Assembly (NCBI GenBank): GCA_010094045.1
Contig: ML986595.1
Span: 434,001-498,000, forward strand
From: Lojkania enalia
Taxonomy: Eukaryota; Ascomycota; Dothideomycetes; Pleosporales
DNA: 64,000 nt
Reading direction: 5' to 3'
A model generated the notes under the pieces. It ran no database searches, was not told the origin of the DNA, and was given only the letters and a program-made list of their open reading frames with translations. Below are positions 10,755 to 21,763 of the stretch, in pieces; the first letter of the stretch is position 1, and each line of letters begins with the position of its first letter. The position numbers were made by a program, and so were the translations under genes.

Positions 10755-12400
10755 ATGGGTCCCAAGAAAGTAGTCAAAGAGGAGAAGATTCTCCTCGGCC
10801 GGCCGGGCAACAATTTGAAGAGCGGAATCGTGAGTAGCGGTCCTATCCCGCAGTCGATTGCCACGTTCTCACGTTAACAGCAATCGCCAGGTTGGGCTTG
10901 CGAATGTCGGCAAGTCGACGCTTTTCCAAGCAATCACAAAATGCCATCTAGGCAACCCGGCTGTAAGTTGCATCCCAACAGCTGGTTCGGGTAGCGGGGG
11001 TGTGTTTTGTGACAATTTCTACGGATTGTGGTCTAAGCCGCCAGAAGCTCACTGTCCATCAATTGTACGAGCATTGGCAAGAGCCACTGGATGTGGACAA
11101 TGAAAAAGCAGACCCTGCAATCATTATATCATTGAGTGGGATTGTATAGTGCGCTGACTGATGTAGAATTTCCCGTATGCCACCATTGATCCGGAAGAAG
11201 CACGCGTCATTGTCCCCGATGAGCGATTCGACTGGCTGGTCCAGCACTACAAACCCAAATCTCAGGTCCCCGCCAATTTGACTGTGTATGATATCGCCGG
11301 TCTCACCCGTGGCGCATCGACTGGTGCTGGTCTTGGAAACGCTTTCCTGTCACATATCCGCGCTGTCGATGCCATTTTTCAAGTTGTGCGGTGTTTCGAT
11401 GATGCGGAGATTATCCATGTCGAGGGTGATGTGGACCCTATTCGTGACCTGGACATTATCAGTGAGGAATTGCGCATCAAAGATATCGAGTTTGTTGAGA
11501 AGTCTCACGAAAAATTGGTGAAGGACACGAGGCGAGGCGGTCAGAGCTTGGAAATGAAGAAGATGAAAGAGGAGCTCGCTACCGTCGAGAAGATCCTTGA
11601 GATGCTCAAATCCGGCAAAGATGTCCGAAAGGGCAATTGGTCTCCTAAGGAGGTATGTTCACTATTTCGTGAAACCACTGTCCCACTCCTCGACAAGATG
11701 ACAAAGAGCGATTGCTCTATAATCCCAGCTCTTTGATACGGCCTCATTAACGCAGAGGATCGATGAAAAGACGTCTAACTCTGATCTTCACAATTGACCT
11801 TAATTTCATTTCCACAATAGCTAGTGGGGTGCATTCGTTGACAATTGACAGGTCGAAGTCATCAATCCTCTATTTCTTCTCACTGCTAAGCCCGTTGTCT
11901 ACTTGGTCAACCTTAGCGAGAAGGACTATATTCGCCAGAAGAATAAACACCTCCCCAAGATTGCCCAATGGGTCAAGGAGCACGCCGAAGGTGACCCTAT
12001 TATCCCCATTTCGGTATCGTTTGAAGAGCGTCTAGCAGCAATGAATGAGGAAGAGGCTACTGAGGAATGCAAAAATTTGGGCACTAAGTCTGCTCTACCG
12101 AAGGTCATTGTTACCATGCGTAAGGCCCTTAACCTTGGCAGCTTCTTTACAACCGGCGCGGACGAGGTTCGGCAATGGACGATACGGAATGGTACTAAGG
12201 CGCCACAAGCTGCTGGTGTCATTCACGGTGATTTCGAGAAGACCTTCATTCAGGCAATTGTGTATAACTACAACGTATTAAAGGAGGAGGGTGACGAAGC
12301 TGCAGTCAAGGCGAAGGGTAAAGTCATGACCAAGGGCAAAGATTATGTTGTTGAAGACGGAGATATATTGCTCATCAAGGCCGGGGCTGCGAAGTCTTAG
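10755..12400 (+). CDS. OLA1: Obg-like ATPase 1 (YchF/OLA1)
   Basis: Four exons: 10755-10829, 10891-10962, 11167-11652 and 11852-12400, all phase 0, giving 394 codons, 393 residues, the normal family length. The Walker A loop GLANVGKST (27-35) spans the second exon. Switch II is DIAGLTRGAS from residue 91. The G4 motif is NLSE (231-234) rather than NKxD, the hallmark that makes this subgroup prefer ATP over GTP. A coiled-coil insert (MKKMKEELATVEKILEML) and the C-terminal TGS domain (HGDFEKTFIQA, KGKDYVVEDGDILLIK) complete it. OLA1 associates with ribosomes and stress responses. The start at 10755 fits the canonical N-terminus MGPKKVVKEEKILLGRPGNN; see the upstream open frame. Confidence 0.95.
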
Positions 12401-12680
12401 AGGAGACTCCTATGCTCTTGCAATACAATCTAGAATCTTGGAGGTAGCCCCGTCTAGGGGCTAGGTGTTCTGTCGCACCCATTGATATAATTTCGGCTAC
12501 AAAAAAACGATAGGAATGTCATAGATTTTGCCATATACGTCTTGTTTGAGAACTGCCAGGGCAATCATCGAATCGCGGATGCATTAATAGTCTCAAGACG
12601 TCAAATCCGTCCGACGCTCATGATCCTATGCATGCTTGACCAACACAGGCATTGATGACAGATCTGGATACATTTACTTG
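12401..12680. other. Convergent 3' gap between OLA1 and MED16
   Basis: 280 bp between two stop codons. No gene seen; it should hold both polyadenylation regions. A short aaaaaaa run lies near 12500. Confidence 0.5.
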
Positions 12681-15600
12681 CTACCTCGTTCCTCCCTTCA
12701 CCTTCTCCTTCTCTCGTGCTAGCATCCACCCGTTCCCGCAAACGCAATGCTTTGCAACCCCCATTAACCAATTTACATGATGGTTCGCATACCCCGGCAT
12801 GCCCTGCGTGACGTCCTCCATATAAGCGCCACATCTAATACATTGTCTTAATTGCTGCTTCCTCTTCTTGCCGTCGCTCTCCGCGACGCCGCTCACACTC
12901 CCTCTTCTCGCCCTTCCGCCCTGCGATGTAGAAGAAGCAGTGGGATGGCTCTGAGCGCCAGTCCCTCTGATAATCATCTTCTGACACACATCAACAACGT
13001 GAGTCTGAAACCAGATTTGCGAATGCTTAGAGTCATTCAGACCGAGCCAAGTTGTATCGAAGAACATGACCCGCGCGACATCCAGCTTGTCTAGAACCGC
13101 ACCACCATTCGGGCGATTCTCATTGAATAACGCGTCACTCAGTATCTTTCTTGATACGGGGACAAGGACCTCTGGGATCTGCCCAAGTATGAGTTCGCGC
13201 TCAACCTCGTTGCGCTGGGCTTCGGAAAAGCTAGCTCGCTTGTACGAGTTCCGGACGAGTTGGTGTGCTTCACTAACCAATCCCTCAAAGAGTTGCCAGT
13301 GCAATGGACAATCAGTGATGGCTTGGTTGAGTGGTGTATAGATTCTTCGTACTTCGGGGGTTGGACCGCTGGTCGCATATTGCATGGCTGTTTTGTGCAC
13401 CCAGGCCAGTGGATTCGCCCAAAGCTTCATCATCATGCGAGGGAACGAAGAGAGCAGGATCAGAATTGCGGGTTTATTCATTTCTTGGATCTTCCCTTCG
13501 ATGGTGGGTCTGTCGAAAGAATTTTGCGGCAAGTCTTTGACCTGGTAGCCTACAGCTATTAACTCGTCGACCATATAGGCGATGAAATGCATTATCCAGC
13601 GACATATGCCTATAAATTGTGGTACCATTTCAGGGCGGAGCGGATTCTTTTCGATCTGGCCGTGCATGCGGGCGATCGTTGTCAGGATTTGAGTTACGTA
13701 TTTTATATTGAGGATCATCCAGGCGATTTTGCTGGATAGATCTCGTTTGACACTGCCCTCCAGACCTAGGAGGTGGGCTGCGCTGAGCGTTTTGACAAAG
13801 AACGGGGAACGTCCCAGGAGCATGAGATGGTTGTTCGAATTATCGTCCACACCACAATCGATATTGACGCTTAGTCCTTGGAACATTAAGTAAATGAAGT
13901 CCCGCTTGCGTTTTTTGGAAAGGGGACCAATGATCGAGAAGATATCATCGCTAGAGAAATACTGATTTGCAGCGGAAGAGGATTGCAAGACGAGGGCTGC
14001 GAGGGCTGCTGAGTGTCGAGCATCGCTTTCGTCTGAGGCAAGCGTGCCATAACTGTACTCCATTGAGCGGAGTTTGATTATGCCGTCTTGTTGCAAGCAG
14101 GCGGCCATGCAGTGGTTTGGTGACAGAGCGGTATGCAAGGTAGGCTCATGAGCCGTAAATGCAAAACCTGCCTGCAGTAGAGAGGAAACTGTCTCGGTGT
14201 TATAATCTGGACCTAGTATCTCCATTGTCGAGCGTTTTCTGAACTCAATGGTCCCGTCGCTGTGGCAGAAAGCGAGGATCATGTTGTACCATAGAGGAGC
14301 AAACGTGAGTATTACAGAATGCATCATAGTATCTAGCGACCTTTTGAGGACGAATAAGTCCCTCGCTGGCACCGAGCTCACACTCTTCTTCTTCGACGTG
14401 ACCTTATCGAGACTAGAGTGGAGTTGATTCTGTTGAGTCTGGTGCACCTCCCACCTCACTATGATACTAAACGGGCTCTGATGCGGCTGAGTTTGGTCAA
14501 ACGATGCAAGATTCGGGGCCGTTGAAAAAATGGCTTGGATCGTGGGTACAGAGCCGTCATTACCATCCGGTGTTTTCGGAAGAAAGTTGAGGTGAGCGAG
14601 TTGGGCGGGGATTGATATTCTTAATTCCGATGTAGCATTGAGATCCCCATTTGCAACAGCAGAGCTTGCAGGGTAACAATCATCTATGACGTCAATTTGG
14701 GAAACCTGAAGGTCCGGCTTCTCGAACGGTTTTGGTTGATGCCCAGGTTTTGGTTGAGGAATATTCCACTTCGCTTCTATACGATATAGATGCAACCGGC
14801 CAGAAACATCGTAGGCAGCAAGCAATAGAGTGTTGTCTTCAAAGTTAGCAGGCAGTATGCAAATGTAAAGGTGTATTCATACCATTGTTTGACGCAAAAG
14901 CGGCATGTGTAAAGGGCTCCCGGGTCGAAAGCATGGGTCCTAACGTTGCGGCTACCTCGTGCCAACTGTTGTCATGCTGCTGGAACCGCAATTTCAGCTC
15001 GCCATGCCTCTTGAGATAGATCAACGATGCCTTTCCTTCAACGGGATGATGGGCATCTTTGAACACAGCAGAGCTGATTTGGAATCTCCAGTTATCGCCC
15101 TTTCCTGTTGCAGACCATGCAATGTGATTCTACTGTGTTTAGCACCTTTCCCGTTGACTGAATGATGATGGGACTAACTTTCTGCTCGTAAGGGAGAATT
15201 GCAAGCCAATGCATGCCCACAACCGCATCCATCTCTGCTTCTGGTTGCGTTATATCAGCTCGAATAAACGTCATACGGTCTAGGGCCATTGCGCAAGAGA
15301 AGATCATGACATGCCCGGCGGCGTCCGCGACAGCCAAGTCGTTCCCGAGATGACTCCAAGATACGTGGACATACTGAAACTCGTCCTGGGTTTGTGGAAG
15401 CTCCAGAGGCGTATCTGCACTGAGGTCCCATTTCCCAGTTGACAAATCTCGTGAGAAAACTCTTAAGTTCACCGCATAGCCATCGGGCGTAATGTATGCC
15501 ACGCAGCCATTTTTTGACCAGGCTATCTTTCTGACAATTGTAAGTTCATGTTGATGAAACGTTTGCGTGAAACAGAGTAATGCCGTCCATAAGGATGGAA

Positions 15601-15800
15601 GCCAGCAGCGCAGTTAGGAAGATGATAAGGAAGGACATGGATACTCACTGGCAGCAACCACTTGTGCTCAGCTCGTCCAGCCGCCTGGCGAGCCCCTTCA
15701 CGGATGGCGCAGGGATAGTTGGTAGTGTGACTTGTTCCGAGTCTCCAAAGAGATCGTCTACGTCCATATTATAGCCCTGTTCGTCCATGATCATCGGCAT
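12681..15800 (-). CDS. MED16: Mediator tail subunit MED16 (Sin4)
   Basis: Four exons: 15800-15649, 15530-15179, 15129-14883 and 14836-12681; introns 15648-15531, 15178-15130 and 14882-14837. The join gives 969 codons, 968 residues. The N-terminal half is a beta-propeller-like region with [18 protein letters not shown] near the start, NHIAWSATG, and [17 protein letters not shown]. The helical middle contains [19 protein letters not shown]. The extreme C-terminus has the family Cys pairs [11 protein letters not shown] and [11 protein letters not shown]16 belongs to the Mediator tail and links activators to RNA polymerase II. The start [20 protein letters not shown] is the longest in-frame option; two internal Mets (M3, M5) are alternatives. 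Splice joins restore the conserved frame each time. Confidence 0.92.
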
Positions 15801-16521
15801 TCTTCCATGGAAAGTGGATGGCTAAGGCTGACGGCGAAGGGTGGGGGAAGCAAAAAAGAAAAGAAAAGCAAGGACACAACACGGGAAAATCAACCTAGGG
15901 TATCAAGTTGCGCCCATAAATGCAAAACAGAAATTGGAGAGGAGGCAGGACCTTGGGCAAATGGTGGACGGTGAACGAGAGGATTCACTCGCCGGCCCAA
16001 GCTCTGGAGGTTCGTTGTTCCAAGGTTTGGATGCCGATCCAGGATCGGCAGCAAGCGAGGCGCTAATCCACTTCTAGAATCCTTGCATACGGACCAACAC
16101 TCGTTAGCCTCGCCGTGAGTCGTTCGCGCAAGCTTCGTGAATTACAGAGTATTGCGTCGTGGTACAGGCTCGAGGCGTGCTTCACGGGGTGTCGCTCTCG
16201 CAGGCCTTGCGTGTAAAGCGGAGTGCGTCCCGATTGAGGCGTTCAAAGCAACGGATGATGGATGGTAGTGGGCACACACGACACGCAGGACCGCTCTCCG
16301 CAGCTGCGAGGCCAGCCGCTGCACCACGCCCCAGTCCTCTTCTGCCCGCGGATAATTGTAGCTCTCAATTATGTACTCCAAGGGGGTTCTTGAGACATTG
16401 ACCCTGTTTACCATCGTGTTCCACTACGGGCAGATGAGCCCAGGAGGTAAGCAAATGGTGTAGACGGGCTGCGTCGTCCACGCATTGGGTCGCCTTGGAC
16501 CACGTCCTGTTCTTTCAATGC

Positions 16522-16538
16522 ATACGTACTGTACGTAT
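16522..16538. repeat. Perfect 8-bp inverted repeat with 1-nt spacer
   Basis: ATACGTAC, T, GTACGTAT. Each arm is itself nearly palindromic. It lies about 400 bp upstream of the sirtuin start and 15 bp from the CGCC repeat. It could be a dimeric regulator site; function is inferred. Confidence 0.6.
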
Positions 16539-16552
16539 TGAGATGATTTTGT

Positions 16553-16574
16553 CGCCCGCCCGCCCGCCCGCCCG
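16553..16574 (+). repeat. CGCC microsatellite, 5.5 units
   Basis: Five exact CGCC units plus CG, in the sirtuin/MED16 divergent promoter. It is a simple tandem repeat that could vary in length between strains. Confidence 0.9.
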
Positions 16575-16937
16575 TTGTCTGGATGACGAGCAAGCAGAGC
16601 GATTTGTCCGAACAAGTAGTTTCGTACGCTGCCCGCTGTTCGGCGCTCGTGCTAACTTCTGACCTGGTTCGGGCTTTGTTTTGATTTCCTGTGCCTGGCT
16701 TGGCATCAGTCCAGGTCAGCGAGCCGGCCGCTCCCCATCTGGCGCAACACGACTCCAACCTCCTCACTTCGCTCACTCCTCCCCACCCACCCCCAAATCA
16801 CGCAAGCGCGTCCGCACACGACGCGCTGCCCCCGTCTAGCTCCCATTATTTTGCATCGCCGGATCAATGAAATAGTCGCTTCCGCCTTTCGTTCGACCCG
16901 CACCTCGCGGCTCCTCCCCTTCCTTTCCTTCTTCACC

Positions 16938-19122
16938 ATGGCTTACGATTGCGCCTCCAACGGCGAGAGCTCGCCGCTGAGCTCCCCTCCGGTTTCCGAC
17001 TCCGACTCTGAGATATCTGTCCTGTCAAAAAGCCCTAGCCCGCCGCCGGGCCTCTTCCGCTACCCCTCCCCATCTTCGACCACGTCCTCGCAGCGCTCCT
17101 CTGCCAAGACGTCCCCTGCGCCCGAGATCATGGCGCCCACGCCGTCCTCTGGCAACGACGATGGCCGCCCACCGCGGAAGAAGAGGAAGCTAGCAGATCC
17201 AAAGGAGCGCACGACCGAACGGCTCGATTTGCGGCTGGGCGAGGTTGCCGCAGAGGAGAAGCCGCAGCTGGAGCGCCTCCTCAGGGTGCTGCACAAAAAA
17301 CGCAAGATTGTGGTCATTGCAGGCGCAGGCATCTCCGTCTCCGCTGGTAGTACGTAAATGCTCGTTTTTATCCGTCCATCTCTGTGGCCCCTCCTAGCAT
17401 TGTAGCGTCTCCCTCACTGGCTAGCCACCCCCGATTTTATTTTTATAAAGAGTGCATACCGTCGCTGGCTAGCAACGAGTTGCGCTGTGTGCTGCACCGG
17501 CTAGAACCTCGTGAATTCCACGCTAATTGCGCTCAGTACCCGACTTTCGTTCATCAACCGGCTTGTTCAAGTCCCTTCGCAAGTCGCATAAACTCAGGTC
17601 CTCTGGAAAGGATCTCTTTGACGCGTCTGTCTACCAAGATGACTCGTCCACATCGACATTTCACGACATGGTGCGATCACTGTCCCAGAGCACCAAAAAT
17701 GCGAAACCGACGGCCTTCCATCATCTGCTCGCAACCCTAGCCCATGAAGGAAGACTACTACGTCTATATTCCCAGAATGTCGATGGTATCGATACGTCGC
17801 TCCCGCCACTAAAGACCGAGGTCCCCCTGCCGAAGAAAGGTCCCTGGCCAAAAACGATTCAATTGCACGGCGGTCTTGATCACATGGTCTGTTCCAAATG
17901 TCACGCGCTTTCTGACTTTGATGCCGAGCAATTCAATGGGCCGATACCGCCTGCTTGTGGTGACTGTGTCGAGAAAGACAACGTCCGTCAAGTTGCTGAT
18001 AAGCGAAGTCACGGTATTGGTCGACTTCGCCCTCGTATGGTGCTGTACAATGAACATAACCCCGACGACGAGGCCATTGGATCATGTGCTAGATTAGACT
18101 TACGCACCCGCCCTGATGCTATTATTGTTGCTGGGACTACCTTGAAAGTTCCCGGCGTCAGGCGGATTGTTAGAGAAATGTGTGCTGTAGTCAGAGACCG
18201 ACGAGACGGAACAAGCATTTGGATCAACAATGACCCTGAACCGCTGGGCAAAGACCTAGCAAATAGCTGGGATTTGGTAGTGAGGGGCCCATGCGATGAA
18301 GTAGCCCGCCTCGCAGCCATGCCCAGGTGGGACGACCCGATCGATTTTAAGGAGGTCACGGATGAGCAGCTAAGCAAAACCAAAGAAAAGCAGAGGGCTG
18401 AGGTGGTGGTCGTATCTCCTAAGAAATCTACGGCCGTCGAGCAAGTTCAAGGGCAAATGCTCACCCCTGCTCAAAGCCCGCGAATGCGTGCCCAACTAGT
18501 TATCAAACCAGAACCAACAACACCTACGAAGTCGAATGGAAGAAAGAGGAAATCCGAAGGCGCCAAGTTAGACGCAATGATCAAAGTGGAAGCGAGAAAG
18601 CCTAGGCAGACCCAGGCTCAGCCAAAGAAGAAACCAGGCCGCAAGAGCAAAGCAAACAATGGCAATAACGGTAGGATCACTGATCAATTTACTGTTGCCA
18701 AAAATGCCTCCAAAAGTTCTTCAACAAAATTCATTCCTTCTAAGTATAGCGCTCCGGATACAGCTGGATCCGTCGGGGACGATACCGATATTATTCGTCT
18801 AGCCCCTGCGCCTACTACCCTTGCAAAAATCCCTAGGGGAGGCGCCCAATGCACTGGATGGAAGAACGTCCGGCCTCACATGGCTATCCTATCTTCCTCC
18901 AATGTTCGGAACAATGCGCCAACTATTCCGTCTCCGAAATGTCCATCTCCGGAGCCCTTTTCTGATCCCCCAGAACCTGAAACCCCTACTCACAATACCT
19001 CTTTTGCGAAGCCCTACTCAGAGCAACCGAATCATTCCCGTCCGAGCTCAGCTAGCTCCAGAGTGAGCGAAACCGTGACACCTTCCAGCGTTCCAAAAGG
19101 CATGGGGCCTCTTTTGACCTGA
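16938..19122 (+). CDS. NAD-dependent protein deacetylase, Hst3/Hst4-type sirtuin
   Basis: Two exons, 16938-17349 and 17537-19122; intron 17350-17536 (GTACGT...GCTCAG, 187 nt, the longest intron in the core genes here). The join gives 666 codons, 665 residues. Sirtuin motifs are all present: NAD loop GAGISVSAG-IPDFRSS (129-144), SQNVDGID (216-223), catalytic His248 in LHGGLDH, zinc ligands CSKC (256-259) and CGDC (278-281), and IIVAGTTLKVPGV. The Ser/Pro-rich N-terminus and a long basic, disordered C-terminal tail (KRKSEG, KKKPGRKSKA) fit the Hst3/Hst4 branch, which removes acetyl from histone H3 Lys56 and, in aspergilli, affects secondary metabolism. The start has a good context (ACCATGG); the frame is also open 29 codons upstream. 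Confidence 0.92.
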
Positions 19123-19838
19123 AGCTCCCTTTTCTTATATTACTGGCAAGCAAATGCCGTTTGCTGCATTTCTAGGCGTTCAAGACCCGCGAATGTTATT
19201 CTGATGTTCGGCACACGGGCTGCATTGACGGAGTTTCAACAGGCATTGCCGACCTGGGTTCTTTATTTTGCGACTGGTTTGGTTTCTATCGTTTTTTTTT
19301 TTTTCTGATCTGCACGATACTAGGCAGATTCACAATCAAGGCAGGTACATGGCCTAGAGGTTTTTTTCACGAAGAATTGTACCCTTAAGGCAGCCGACGA
19401 TTTTCTGTTGTCGTATGACAGACAGATAACTTGTATCATAGTTCGGAAGTATCATTGATGGGTATGGTTAGACTCCAAGTATGCAGCACTGCTGGGGTGT
19501 TGAATGCATAAATGCTTTTTCCGGCACGAAGTTTATTAGTCATGCTGAGGCCTACTTAACTATGACTACGCCGTTTTCTTGTATACGTAAGTCAACAGTG
19601 ACTTTGATTATATTGTAATACCTTCGATACAATGATTGGGTACTAAAAAGAGACTCTTGGGTCCTGAGCTTGCTTGGCTTGGTGATGTCTTGGCATTTGT
19701 TTGCATTTTGAAGCATGCTCATCCAACGACACTCATCCTCGCCCATACTCGCATTTACGCATTTTCTCACGTGATATCGTCTAGGACATTTATTGCAAAT
19801 CGATTTCTTTACTCATTCGTTCTCGTAGCGTTTCCCCA
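19123..19838. other. Intergenic region, sirtuin 3' end to PI-PLC promoter
   Basis: 716 bp without a convincing frame. A T run at about 19301-19314 lies in the sirtuin 3' region. cacgtgatat near 19768 is within 75 bp of the next start. Confidence 0.5.
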
Positions 19839-21401
19839 ATGAGTCAACCATTAACCGTCCGGAATCTGACAGCAGCCACCATTTATCTTAATTGCATTGA
19901 AACATTTGAGGATCTCAATTTACCACAGTCAAGGGCCAGTACATTCACATTTGCATCGGGGAACACAACGTCAACAACGCCATGCTCCCCTCAACTTGGC
20001 CGACACGCACAATCTTTCGATCAGCGTTATATAAAGATAGAACTTCGTCCCTTTGAATCATACACCTTAGGAGCGCAAGGAAACAATCCAGATGAGGAGA
20101 TTCAATCCTCAATATTGTTAACCAAAACACTCCGCCTCACCGTAGAAATTCTCGGAGGCGAACGCTACCGGATCGACACGAATCCAATGTACACCCAAAA
20201 AGCAGCCCAATCAGTCATTCCCTTGACTCCAAATCCAGCAACAGTCCTCGGCGCGCTTTTCCATCCGGCAAAACCAGCATCTCATCTAACTATTCACACA
20301 AGCCATAGCCATGACCTATCGAAATGGATGTCATATCTCCCTTCCACTCTCCCGCTCTCCGCATTAAGTATCCCAGGGACACATAACTCGCACGCGCATT
20401 ATCGTGCCCTCCCTTCCGTCCGCTGCCAGGTCGTCCCTGTTCAATCACAACTAGAAAACGGGATCAGATTTCTAGATATCCGCGTCCAGCCCTCGCACGC
20501 CACAGACGCTAGCAAAAAGGATTTATACCTCGTCCACGGCGCCTTTCCTATAAGTCTGACTGGAACAAAGTACTTAGAGCCTATACTGGAGACTTGCTAT
20601 GAATTCCTAGCGCAGAATCCCGGCGAGACGATCCTCATATCGCTGAAGAGAGAAGGCGTAGGGAACTCGACGGACGAGCTCCTCTCCCAGATCCTCGAAA
20701 GGCATTATGTCTCGCCCAATCGCTCACGCTGGTACACCGGCGACAAGATTCCGTACCTAGGCGATGTTAGAGGTAAACTCATCCTCGTCCGTAGATATAT
20801 GCTCGATGACAAAGTGAAGCGTCAATCGGAAGACGGGAACGGTGACAGCGACTCGGGATATGGCCTCGATGCCACGGAATGGCCCTATAACTCCACGCAC
20901 GCCATCCACGGCCCCTTCTGTGTGCAGGACTTCTGCGAAGTGCTCCACCCATCGTCAATAACAGATAAACTAAAGTACTCCAACGAACACCTTGTCCGCT
21001 CGGCACAATGTACGGCGTTTATACCCGGCGTGAACACGGATGTAAAGAACCCGGTGCCGTCAGGGCCGCTTTACCTAAATTTCTTGAGTGGGAGTAATTT
21101 CTGGAGAATCGGATGCTGGCCGGGGAGTATTGCTAAAGTGGTAAATAGAGGGATAGAAGAGTGGATCTGTATGGGACATCATCTGGACAGGCCGATCGAT
21201 ACGCCGGCGGAGCCGGGGAAGATGAAAGATGGAGGTGGTGGGGAGAATGGATTGGGAAATGTGGTCAGGAAAGCAAATCAGGGAGATGGGTGCACGGGTG
21301 TCGTTGTTATGGATTGTGTAGGAGAAGGAGGGGATTGGGATCTTGTGAAGTTGATTGTTGGGATGAATATGGGCGTTGCGATGAAGGCTGAGGCAAGGTG
21401 A
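19839..21401 (+). CDS. PI-PLC X-domain phosphodiesterase-like protein
   Basis: Single exon, 520 residues. The X domain resembles bacterial-type phosphatidylinositol-specific phospholipase C: SIPGTHNSHAHY puts a catalytic His at 182, FLDIRV (211-216) supplies Asp/Arg, and LVHGAF has the second His at 233. PGETILISLKREG and YLGDVRGKLILVRR continue the barrel. The N-terminal about 160 residues are a separate region with no recognised domain and no signal peptide, so the protein is probably cytosolic, unlike secreted bacterial enzymes. Short Gly-rich inserts near the C-terminus (DGGGGENG) are low in complexity. The substrate is probably a phosphoinositide or GPI, not determined. Confidence 0.88.
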   Translation: MSQPLTVRNLTAATIYLNCIETFEDLNLPQSRASTFTFASGNTTSTTPCSPQLGRHAQSFDQRYIKIELRPFESYTLGAQGNNPDEEIQSSILLTKTLRLTVEILGGERYRIDTNPMYTQKAAQSVIPLTPNPATVLGALFHPAKPASHLTIHTSHSHDLSKWMSYLPSTLPLSALSIPGTHNSHAHYRALPSVRCQVVPVQSQLENGIRFLDIRVQPSHATDASKKDLYLVHGAFPISLTGTKYLEPILETCYEFLAQNPGETILISLKREGVGNSTDELLSQILERHYVSPNRSRWYTGDKIPYLGDVRGKLILVRRYMLDDKVKRQSEDGNGDSDSGYGLDATEWPYNSTHAIHGPFCVQDFCEVLHPSSITDKLKYSNEHLVRSAQCTAFIPGVNTDVKNPVPSGPLYLNFLSGSNFWRIGCWPGSIAKVVNRGIEEWICMGHHLDRPIDTPAEPGKMKDGGGGENGLGNVVRKANQGDGCTGVVVMDCVGEGGDWDLVKLIVGMNMGVAMKAEAR

Positions 21402-21763
21402 GGTAAGCGCTTAAGTCACTCAGTCGAGATTTTGGCTGGTTCTGATGCGTCGTATAGACTAGTTATAAGAGCTGGTAATTGAAAGAATGTGACGCGCCGA
21501 GGGTGCAATATGCTCGACACTAACATTTCCCCTTGGGATAGCGTTCATATTCTAACGCCCTAATAGAAGCAATAGTAATGTAACATAAAAAATAATAAAA
21601 TAAATGAAGTAATATGGGAGAGCCGAACCTAATATCACTCATTACCTATCCGGTTCACTTTGAATTGAGGATCAAGATATAGTACAACTGTATATAAGAC
21701 TATATTAGACATGTACAAATTTGGTACATATATATATATACACCGTCACCCTTGGTCTCTTAA
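21402..21763. other. Convergent 3' gap with TA-rich stretch
   Basis: 362 bp between the stops of the PI-PLC-like and rhomboid genes. It is AT-rich, with taatagaagcaatagtaatg-type sequence and a (TA)n run at about 21727-21741. No gene seen. Confidence 0.5.

Larger units (their letters stand above)
15801..16937. promoter_or_regulatory. Long divergent promoter between MED16 and sirtuin
   Basis: About 1.1 kb between divergent starts, unusually long for this part of the window. It holds a perfect inverted repeat at 16522-16538 and a CGCC tandem repeat at 16553-16574. The last 200 bp before the sirtuin start are pyrimidine-rich, as is common for fungal core promoters. No coding frame in it is convincing. 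Confidence 0.45.
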
